Source of the DNA: JABWCE01 sp964617955
GTDB taxonomy: Bacteria; Bacteroidota; Bacteroidia; NS11-12g; UBA9320
Assembly (NCBI GenBank): GCA_964617955.1
Contig: CAZTXB010000007.1
Coordinates: 62,001 to 126,000, forward strand
Reading direction: 5' to 3'
Length of the DNA stretch: 64,000 nucleotides
Notes under the pieces: model-generated
What the model was told of the DNA's origin: nothing
Seen by the model: the letters and a program-made list of their open reading frames with translations, nothing else
Databases searched by the model: none
Translations under genes and position numbers: made by a program
In this document: positions 35,767-42,721 of the stretch, in pieces
Layout: every line of letters starts with the position of its first letter
Position numbering within the stretch: position 1 is the stretch's first letter

Positions 35767-36486
35767 CCGTCGGTTAAAACCGACGGCAATGGATGTTTCA
35801 AGCATAAAGCATTTATTGTCGTTCAGCCAGTCGCCATTACTTACAAAAATTAATCTCTATAAAATCTACTCCTCCTCCATTGCCGTCGGTTTTAACCGAC
35901 GGTAAGAATTTAATTCAAAAAAACTCCAGCTGGAAAATTTCCTATCACTAAAGGATATTGAGTAAAAATGATTTTTACTTAGTTTGACGCTTTCCGTCGG
36001 TTAAAACCGACGGCAATGGATAGAATTTTAAACCGACGGCAAGGGATAGAATTTGAAACTGAAGGCAAGGGATGTTGCAAGCATGAGGAATTTATTGTCG
36101 TTCAGGCAGATGTCTTTACATACAAAAATTAATATCTTTAAAATCCACCTCTCCTCCATTGCCGTCGGTTTTAACCGACGGTAAGAATTTAATTCAAAAA
36201 AACTCCAGCTGGAAATTTCCTATCACTAAAGGATATTGACTAGAAACAGCTTTTACTTATTTTGACGCTTTCCGTCGGTTAAAACCGACGGCAATGGATA
36301 GAATTTAAAACCAACGGCAAGGGATACTTCAAGCATAAGGAATTTCTTGGTGTTCAGGCAGTCGCCATTTTCAACAAAAATTAGTCTCTACAAAATCCAC
36401 CCCTCTCCATTGCCGTCGGTTTTAACCGACGGTAAGAATTTAATTCAAAAAAACTCCAGCCGGAAAATTTCCTATCACTAAAGAAT
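35767..36486. repeat. Array of three tandem units with paired REP-like palindromes
   Basis: Six near-identical 20-bp palindromes with 9-bp arms (CCGTCGGTT and AACCGACGG around a 2-bp centre) lie at 35767, 35883, 35994, 36162, 36272 and 36413. They come in pairs pointing at each other: the first of each pair is followed by CAATGGA and the second preceded by TCCATTG, so each pair forms a 27-bp inverted repeat closing an interior of about 90-140 bp. Interiors share TTCAAGCAT, TTATTGTCGTTCAG and ACAAAAATTA blocks. Unit period is 227-279 bp. Degenerate extra half-copies lie near 36026 and 36303. The layout resembles REP/BIME elements; no transposase is nearby. Confidence 0.85.
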
Positions 36487-36690
36487 CATGAGAAGTGAAT
36501 TTGCGAGAACTTTATGAATAGCCGGTTTAATTAATCATCGGCTTAATAATAAAGAAGGTTTGGCCCTCAAGCTTTTTTTATTTTACCTGTATTGGGTCCA
36601 AACCTATTTTGTTGCTCAATTTATTTTTTTTATGATGGGTATTTCAGAAAATAGTTATTAATTGCCGCAAATTTTAAAAATAAAAAGACT
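36487..36690. other. Leader region of the first peptide transporter
   Basis: About 200 AT-rich bases between the palindrome array and the transporter start. Probably contains its promoter; no element could be fixed. Confidence 0.3.
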
Positions 36691-38403
36691 ATGACTGAAA
36701 ACAAAGCAAAACATCCAAAAGGACTCTGGGTATTGTTTGGCACTGAAATGTGGGAACGATTCGGCTATTATTTAATGCTTGGTATCTTTTCCCTTTACAT
36801 GCTCGATGGTTGGAATAATGGCGGAATGGGATTTGATCCACAAAAGAAATCTGATATTTACGGTACTTACCTGGGCTTGGTTTACCTCACCCCATTCATC
36901 GGTGGTTTGCTGGCCGACAGAATATTCGGCTATCGAAAATCAATAATCACCGGTGGGCTAATGATGTCGGCGGGCTACTTTTTACTGGCCGTGCACAACG
37001 ATACCAGCTTTTACTTGGCTTTGCTTCTCATCATTTTAGGAAATGGCTTTTTTAAGCCCAATATCTCTACCCTTGTTGGAAATCTTTACAGTGGAGATGA
37101 CATGAAAGATAAAAAGGATTCAGGATACAATATTTTTTACATGGGTATTAACATCGGTGCCTTTGTCTGCAATTTCGTAGCCGCCTACATGCGTATTAAT
37201 TACGGGTGGGGGCACGCTTTTGCTGCGGCGGGTGTGGGCATGCTCGTTGGGGTTGCCATATTTTTGTTAGGAACCAAACACATACGTCACGTGGATGTGG
37301 TGAGACCATTGCAGGATGGCGATATGAAAACCACTAAGATATTGGGACTTACCGTTTTGCCGATGTTCATTTTTGGAACGCTTGGTTATCTTATCCCCGG
37401 TAATTTTTTAGGTTCTGATACCAACGATGCCTTTATCATCGGTTGCTTGCCTGTTATTGCCTTCTTTATTTATCTTGCTTTTACTTCCGAAGCCAAAGAG
37501 AGAAGAGCCATTAAAGCTCTGTTAGCAGTTTTTACATGCGTAATTCTGTTTTTTGCCATCTTTCATCAAAACGGGGACGCACTCACCGTTTGGGCCGAAG
37601 ACCATACCGAACGCAAAATGCCTGAAAGCGTAGCCAACCTCGCCGAACCTATTGGAATGGCACAAATAGTCGTAAACAACGACATAGTAGCCTCCGATCA
37701 AAAAACCTTTGATGCCACCGTCGACTCAATGAGAACGGTTGAAAAAAACATGCCTGCCGTGACAAGAGAAGAACTCAAAGCGAAAGGTGATTACTCAAAT
37801 GGAATAGGTCAACTCGAAAAATCCAGAAAGTATTTTGCTACCCTTCCGGGCGACCAAATTCCGGAAAAAGGCAAAAGCCTGAAACTTTACTCTACTGAAT
37901 TGTATCAGTCAATAAACCCTTTCTGGGTTGTAGTGCTTACGCCTCTGATTGTTGGAATTTTCGGATTCTTGCGTCGACGCAAGAAGGAACCCAGCACCCC
38001 AACCAAAATTGCCATTGGCTTGGTTATTACCGCACTTTCAGCCCTCGTTATGGTTGGAGCGGTATTGTCAACCAATGAGCTCTCTGCAAAAGCCGGCTCC
38101 TTTTGGCTCATCGCCTCCTATGGCGTAATTACAATAGGTGAGCTCTGCCTATCCCCAATGGGATTGTCGCTTGTGTCGAAGCTTTCTCCACCGCGAATCA
38201 CTGCCCTGATGATGGGAGGATTTTTCCTTGCCATTTCGGTTGGGAATAAATTGTCTGGTATGCTTTCCAGCCTTTGGGAAAACACCGCACATAAAGAAAA
38301 TTTCTTTTATTTGAACTTTGCCCTCGTTTCAGGCGCTGCCATTTTATTATTTTTAATGCTCAAATGGTTGAATGGGGTGATGAGAGAGAATAACGTTCAA
38401 TAA
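36691..38403 (+). CDS. POT-family proton-dependent peptide transporter
   Basis: A 570-residue major-facilitator protein of the POT/PTR family that imports di- and tripeptides with protons. The first helix carries the family proton-coupling motif EMWERFGYY, followed by GGLLADRIFGYRKS between helices 2 and 3 and FFKPNISTLVGNLY. An unusual soluble insertion of about 120 residues (about 300-405, rich in charged residues) lies between the two transmembrane halves; it makes the protein longer than the second copy. 70 bp separate it from the paralogue, with a strong hairpin between. Confidence 0.9.
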   Translation: MTENKAKHPKGLWVLFGTEMWERFGYYLMLGIFSLYMLDGWNNGGMGFDPQKKSDIYGTYLGLVYLTPFIGGLLADRIFGYRKSIITGGLMMSAGYFLLAVHNDTSFYLALLLIILGNGFFKPNISTLVGNLYSGDDMKDKKDSGYNIFYMGINIGAFVCNFVAAYMRINYGWGHAFAAAGVGMLVGVAIFLLGTKHIRHVDVVRPLQDGDMKTTKILGLTVLPMFIFGTLGYLIPGNFLGSDTNDAFIIGCLPVIAFFIYLAFTSEAKERRAIKALLAVFTCVILFFAIFHQNGDALTVWAEDHTERKMPESVANLAEPIGMAQIVVNNDIVASDQKTFDATVDSMRTVEKNMPAVTREELKAKGDYSNGIGQLEKSRKYFATLPGDQIPEKGKSLKLYSTELYQSINPFWVVVLTPLIVGIFGFLRRRKKEPSTPTKIAIGLVITALSALVMVGAVLSTNELSAKAGSFWLIASYGVITIGELCLSPMGLSLVSKLSPPRITALMMGGFFLAISVGNKLSGMLSSLWENTAHKENFFYLNFALVSGAAILLFLMLKWLNGVMRENNVQ

Positions 38404-38419
38404 ACATAGTTTTTTATAA

Positions 38420-38451
38420 AAAATAGCCTTTGAAATTTCAAGGGCTATTTT
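38420..38451 (+). terminator. Hairpin terminator between the two transporters
   Basis: A 32-bp near-perfect palindrome: AAAATAGCCTTTGAAA pairs with TTTCAAGGGCTATTTT with a single mismatch. The 3' arm ends in TTTT and is followed by a T-rich stretch. Its A/T flanks make it usable in both directions. Confidence 0.65.
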
Positions 38452-38473
38452 CATTTTAAAGAAAAAAAGAAAA

Positions 38474-39958
38474 ATGGAATCAAAAATAACAATCGAGGAA
38501 ATCCAGAATTTTAAAGGCAAATACCCAAAGCAGCTTTGGCCACTCTTTATGGTGGAGATGTGGGAAAGGTTTTGCTTTTATGGCATGCGTGGCGTTTTGG
38601 CCTTCTTTATGGTGGATCAACTCTTGCTCCAAGACGAAGCCGCTAACCTGCAATATGGTGCCATTCAGGCTTTCGTTTACGCGTTTACGTTTATCGGAGG
38701 AATTTTCGCCGATAAGATTCTTGGTTTCAGGCGCTCATTATTCTTTGGTGGCACGGTGATGATTTTAGGAAATTTACTCATTGCCTTTGCCCCTACTGAG
38801 ATGTTTTACTACGGCATTGCATTTTCAATTATAGGTACCGGTTTTTTCAAGCCAAATATTTCTTCCATGGTGGGTGAACTCTACCATGAGAAAGACCCTC
38901 GAAGGGATGCAGGTTATGGTATGTTTTATGCGGGCATCAATGTTGGAGGGCTTTTGGGAGGTGCTTTGTGCATTTATCTCGGAAAGTACCACTCCTGGAG
39001 CTATTGTTTTTTAGCTGCGGCTTTCGTTATGTTGATAGGCTTATTGACCTTTTTGTTTACCTATAAGCAATTGGGCAGCATTGGCGATTCGCCCTTGGCA
39101 AAACAAAGTTCAGGGCAGCGGATAAGCAAAGAAATCATGGTGTATGTAGGCTCACTTTTAAGCATTCCCTTGATTTTTATCATGGTAAAAAACACCCAAT
39201 ACACCGATTATTTCATGTACAGCATTGGACTTATTGCCCTGGTTTATTTTATTTATGAAGTTATCCGGCTAAAATTAATCGGACTTCAAGAGAAAATGAT
39301 GGCGGCCTTTACCTTTATTTTCTTTTATTTTTTATTCAACGCCATCTTCGAACAAAGCGGGGGTTCTTTGTCCTTGTTTGCGAAAGACAATTTAAGCTCC
39401 ACCCTCTTGTTTTTCAATATCGACCCCAATGTGGTGAACAACAGCTCCAATTCATTGTTCGTTATCATATTTAGTCCTTTGATAGGCTTGCTTTGGCTTT
39501 GGTTGGCAAAGAAAAAAATTGAGCCCAACACCCTCATCAAGTTCGGAATTGGTTTCCTGCTCTTATCAGCTTCCTTTTATCTGTTTTACTACACCAGATT
39601 CTTTGCCTCGGCTGAAGGTATAGCCTCTTTGAATGTCTTTACACTTGCCTATCTTGTGACCACTTTAGGTGAACTTTGTTTAGGCCCCATTGGCATGTCC
39701 ATCATCACGAAACTTTCACCTAAAAAACTTTTTGGCATGATGATGGGTCTTTGGTTTTTGGCTTCTGCTTTTGGGCAGTTTGCGGCCGGAAAACTGGGTG
39801 CTGAAATTTCAAAGTCCAATACAGGAACTACCTTAGCCTCTAAGTTACAATCCTATACCGATGGTTACTATCAATTGGCCATTTATGCTCTTATAGCGGG
39901 AGTTTCCCTTATCGCGGTTTCACCATTGATAAGGAAATGGATGCAGGATGTGAAATAG
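38474..39958 (+). CDS. POT-family proton-dependent peptide transporter (second copy)
   Basis: A 494-residue paralogue of the preceding transporter. It keeps the EMWERFCFYGMRG form of the proton-coupling motif in helix 1, GGIFADKILGFRRS after helix 2, and FFKPNISSMVGELY. It lacks the soluble insertion and has the usual POT length with 12-14 helices. The GELCLGPIGMSIITKLSP stretch near residue 400 is typical of the C-terminal half. With the DPP IV-like enzyme upstream it suggests use of external peptides. Confidence 0.9.
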   Translation: MESKITIEEIQNFKGKYPKQLWPLFMVEMWERFCFYGMRGVLAFFMVDQLLLQDEAANLQYGAIQAFVYAFTFIGGIFADKILGFRRSLFFGGTVMILGNLLIAFAPTEMFYYGIAFSIIGTGFFKPNISSMVGELYHEKDPRRDAGYGMFYAGINVGGLLGGALCIYLGKYHSWSYCFLAAAFVMLIGLLTFLFTYKQLGSIGDSPLAKQSSGQRISKEIMVYVGSLLSIPLIFIMVKNTQYTDYFMYSIGLIALVYFIYEVIRLKLIGLQEKMMAAFTFIFFYFLFNAIFEQSGGSLSLFAKDNLSSTLLFFNIDPNVVNNSSNSLFVIIFSPLIGLLWLWLAKKKIEPNTLIKFGIGFLLLSASFYLFYYTRFFASAEGIASLNVFTLAYLVTTLGELCLGPIGMSIITKLSPKKLFGMMMGLWFLASAFGQFAAGKLGAEISKSNTGTTLASKLQSYTDGYYQLAIYALIAGVSLIAVSPLIRKWMQDVK

Positions 39959-40290
39959 TCGCTGAAGACCGGGGGGATTGTAATTTAGGTAAATTGAAGA
40001 ACAAAAATTTCGACTATTGCTTCTGTCCAATTGGTATGACATCACCAGCGAAATTTTGAAGTATGCCTTACGGTTGCATTCTGGGTTGGTCCCCGGCTTC
40101 TGGCAATCTCCTATTCTGCCTGTCATAATTTTGAGTTTAAGACAGTATGATTATGGTTGAAACTCAAAAGTTCAAAAATTAATCCTCTAAATCAGATACT
40201 TCATTTATTAAACCAAAAAATTTCTCATTTTATGTTAGAAAAACTTGACGAATTGCGTCTAATGAGTAAATTTGCTACTCAATACTCACG
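39959..40290. other. Intergenic region upstream of the polysaccharide locus
   Basis: 332 bp with no gene. The right end contains a good promoter candidate (listed separately); the rest shows no repeat or RNA gene that I can recognise. Confidence 0.5.
40245..40274 (+). promoter_or_regulatory. Candidate promoter of the polysaccharide locus
   Basis: TTG at 40245-40247 and TAAATTTG at 40267-40274 are separated by 19 bp, matching the Bacteroidota -33 (TTTG/TTG) and -7 (TAnnTTTG) consensus and spacing. Transcription would start near 40280, about 10 bases before the ATG at 40291. Confidence 0.55.
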
Positions 40291-40821
40291 ATGCTCGATT
40301 CTCTCGTTTCTTCTAAAACAAAAATCAAACTTCTCTTGAAGTTCTTTTTGAATGCGAGTAACACCGGATACCTTCGAAACCTCGAATCAGAATTTGGCGA
40401 AAGCACCAATGCTATCCGACTGGAACTCAACAAATTCGAAGATTCCGGATTGCTCAACTCCTACTTTGAGAGCAATAAAAAAATCTTTAAAGCCAATCCG
40501 AAACATCCGCTTTTTCCCGAAATAAGTTCCATCATACGAAAGTATGTAGGCATCGACCACATCATCGACCATGTGGTATCGCAGCTTGGAGAGCCCGACA
40601 AAGTTTGGTTGGTAGGCAATTTGGCCAAAGGACTCGACTCGGAAATCATTGATCTTAAAATCAGCGGACAGGTGAACCAAAATTACCTTAAAGAATTGAT
40701 TACCAAAGTTGAAAAGAACATCCACCGAAAATTAAATATTATTTTACTCAATGTGGATGAAACGTGTATAATGGAGCAAAGCAGAGAACCATCTTTGTTG
40801 CTCTGGAGTAAGGGCCTGTAA
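40291..40821 (+). CDS. Winged-helix regulator at the head of the polysaccharide locus
   Basis: A 176-residue protein. The N-terminal half is an ArsR-like winged helix: KLLLKFFLNASNTGYLRNLE, then SEFGESTNAIRLELNKFEDSG as helix-turn-helix. The C-terminal half (about residues 95-165) has VWLVGNLAKGLDSEIIDLKI and NIILLNVDE, which resembles a degenerate nucleotidyltransferase-like fold without a clear active site. Proteins of this kind often precede UpxY-type genes in Bacteroidota capsule loci, consistent with its position. It may control the locus; the ligand is unknown. Confidence 0.75.
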   Translation: MLDSLVSSKTKIKLLLKFFLNASNTGYLRNLESEFGESTNAIRLELNKFEDSGLLNSYFESNKKIFKANPKHPLFPEISSIIRKYVGIDHIIDHVVSQLGEPDKVWLVGNLAKGLDSEIIDLKISGQVNQNYLKELITKVEKNIHRKLNIILLNVDETCIMEQSREPSLLLWSKGL

Positions 40822-40910
40822 AGGCAGTGTAATGCGTGATAATTAGAACTTGGGGATGGGACTGAGGTGGCGAAGCTTTGGAGAAATATGAAATCTTATA
40901 GCTGTCGAAA

Positions 40911-40954
40911 TAAGGGTAAGGTAAAAAGGTTAAAAGAGAAAGGTTAAAGGTTAA
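40911..40954. repeat. Left purine-rich repeat array of the first four-helix-bundle cassette
   Basis: Short repeats of AAGGTTAA and GAGAAAGG type with about 7-bp period. Bases 40926-40954 are the reverse complement of 41407-41435 at 28 of 29 positions. Confidence 0.8.
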
Positions 40955-40988
40955 TGTAGAATTCGGATAGCCATCACAAAAAGGAGAA

Positions 40989-41349
40989 ATGAGTGGTTTT
41001 GATAAAAATGAACTGCAAAAAAGATTGTTTCAATTTGCCCTGAATGTCATCATGTTAATTCGAAAGTTACCAAAAGGAAAAGAATACGATGTGATGAGTT
41101 ACCAATTGATTAAGTCGTCAACCTCTGCCGGCGCAAATTATGAAGAAGCCCAGGGGGGCGATTTCAAAGGCAGAATTCTCAGCTAAAGTAGGAATATCCC
41201 TTAAAGAGATGAGAGAATCTAATTACTGGATTAAATTAATAATTGAAATCACCAAAAACCCTCACGATTGGCTTTCTCTTAAACAAGAATCCTTCGAACT
41301 GATGAATATCTTAGGAAGCATCTATTCAAAAACTTCCATAAAAAGATAA
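40989..41349 (+). pseudogene. Four-helix-bundle protein gene with +1 frameshift
   Basis: Two overlapping frames (40989-41186 and 41140-41349) together encode a complete protein of about 119 residues of the four-helix-bundle family (TIGR02436), the family encoded by the intervening sequences of some 23S rRNA genes. The first frame gives the N-terminus through SSTSAGANYEEAQG; the second continues with AISKAEFSAKVGISLKEMRE, which is the expected next part. The switch falls on a run of six G at 41153-41158; five would restore the frame. It may be a decayed gene, a slippage site or a sequencing error. A good AAGGAG ribosome site precedes the ATG. Confidence 0.8.
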
Positions 41350-41387
41350 TTTATTTTTACACCCTTTTTCCAATAGCAATAGAAATT

Positions 41388-41453
41388 ACCCTTTAACCTT
41401 TCTCCTTTAACCTTTAACCTTTCTCCTTTAACCTTTCTCCTTTCTCCTTTCCC
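41388..41453. repeat. Right pyrimidine-rich repeat array of the first four-helix-bundle cassette
   Basis: About nine 7-bp units alternating CCTTTAA and CCTTTCT, running up to the start codon of the UpxY gene. It is the inverted counterpart of the array at 40911-40954. Confidence 0.9.
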
Positions 41454-41942
41454 TTGAAACACTGGTATGCCGTATATACCCACTCCCGACACGAAAAAAA
41501 GGTAGCCGGACTTTTCGGGACGAAAGGATTGGAGCACTATCTCCCTTTACACAAGGTGCGCAAGCAGTGGAGCGACCGTAAAAAAACCGTCGAAGAACCC
41601 CTCTTTCGATCCTATGTCTTTGTGAGAGTGGATGAAATGGAAAAAGAAACCGTACGGCGGACCACAGGCGTTTTGAACTTCGTTTACTGGTTAGGACAAC
41701 CGGCCGTTATTCAGGATAATGAAATTGAGGTTATTCGAAGGTTCACAGGTGAATATGAAAACCTTGTGGTACAGAATATTAGTGTAGAACTTCATTCCCA
41801 GATAAAAATAGATTCCGGCCCTCTCATGAATCAAGTTGGGAAAGTGGTGAAGGTAAGCAAGAACAAGGTCAAAGTACTCATCGAATCGCTCGGCTGCTAT
41901 TTAATAGCCGAACTGCCAACAGATAAAATAGTACATTTGTGA
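41454..41942 (+). CDS. UpxY-family transcription antiterminator (NusG-like)
   Basis: A 162-residue NusG paralogue. It begins MKHWYAVYTHSRHEKKVAGL and continues with HYLPLHKVRKQWSDRKK and PLFRSYVFVRV, the NGN domain signature, and ends with a short KOW-like part (about 125-160: VGKVVKVSKNKVKVLIESLG). In Bacteroides, UpxY proteins bind RNA polymerase in the leader of their own capsule operon and prevent premature termination. The TTG at 41454 is the only start that keeps the conserved N-terminus. The 5' leader is entirely made of the 7-bp repeat array, so there is no ordinary ribosome-binding site. Confidence 0.9.
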   Translation: MKHWYAVYTHSRHEKKVAGLFGTKGLEHYLPLHKVRKQWSDRKKTVEEPLFRSYVFVRVDEMEKETVRRTTGVLNFVYWLGQPAVIQDNEIEVIRRFTGEYENLVVQNISVELHSQIKIDSGPLMNQVGKVVKVSKNKVKVLIESLGCYLIAELPTDKIVHL

Positions 41943-41957
41943 CCCAGAAAACACATC

Positions 41958-42704
41958 ATGAAAACAGTTAAGGGCAAGTTGCTCCTCATTTTGATTCCGC
42001 TGCTAGCAGCCTCCTGCGGAAAAAAACTGATTTACTTTCAGGAGAAGGAGGATTCAAAAAACAAATACAGCCATATTGAAGTTGCCAAACCCGAAAACCC
42101 CAGGGATCATATTATTGAAGCGGGGGACGTTTTGGGGTTGAAGATTAACAGCCTGAACAAAGAGATAAGCGAGAGTTTTTCAAAGTATTTGTCAAATACC
42201 TCCAACATTCCTGGCTTGTTGGTGCAAGAAAACGGGACCATATTTCTTCCTTACGTTGGAAGTCTTAGTATTTCAGGTCAGTCCATTGGCAACGCCGAAA
42301 GTCTCATTTTATCTGAATTACAAAAATCGGTGAATAACCTCTCTCTTGAGTTAAGCTTAAATTCATTCAGGGTGACCTTGCTTGGAGAAGTAAAATCTCC
42401 TGGCATCAAAAACTCTCCGGGTGATAGAATGACCATTTTGGATGCCCTTAGCCTTGGAGGCGATCTAGGGAATGACGCGAAAAGAAGCAACATTAAAGTA
42501 ATCAGACAAACAGGGGTAACGAAAACCACCTACTTTATCGACCTTTCAAATTTGGATGCGTTCAAATCAGAGGTTTATTATCTAAAATCCAATGATATTC
42601 TTTATGTAGAAACCTTGCCAAGGCGATTCTTTAGAGAAAATCTTACATATGTGAGTATATTGCTTACCGTAGTTAACACCCTTGTGATCTTTATTAGGCT
42701 TTGA
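41958..42704 (+). CDS. Polysaccharide export lipoprotein (Wza-like)
   Basis: A 248-residue outer-membrane polysaccharide export protein. It has a lipoprotein signal (lipobox LAASC, Cys20), a Poly_export domain with the HIIEAGDVLGLKINSLNKE start (about residues 50-65), one SLBB-like domain (VTLLGEVKSPGIKNSPGDRM, about 138-157), and a C-terminal hydrophobic helix (about 227-247) as in Wza-type channels. It forms the outer-membrane exit pore and would pair with the Wzc-like kinase encoded 17 bp downstream. Confidence 0.92.
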   Translation: MKTVKGKLLLILIPLLAASCGKKLIYFQEKEDSKNKYSHIEVAKPENPRDHIIEAGDVLGLKINSLNKEISESFSKYLSNTSNIPGLLVQENGTIFLPYVGSLSISGQSIGNAESLILSELQKSVNNLSLELSLNSFRVTLLGEVKSPGIKNSPGDRMTILDALSLGGDLGNDAKRSNIKVIRQTGVTKTTYFIDLSNLDAFKSEVYYLKSNDILYVETLPRRFFRENLTYVSILLTVVNTLVIFIRL

Positions 42705-42721
42705 CATTTTGAAGACAAAAC

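Noticed and set aside
35767..36486. Possible CRISPR array
   Set aside because: Repeats are palindromes in alternating orientation with 116-168 bp spacing that is itself conserved; no cas genes.
40911..41453. 23S rRNA intervening sequence
   Set aside because: No rRNA sequence is nearby; the flanking genes code for proteins of the capsule locus. Only the likeness in gene family and inverted flanks is kept as a hypothesis.
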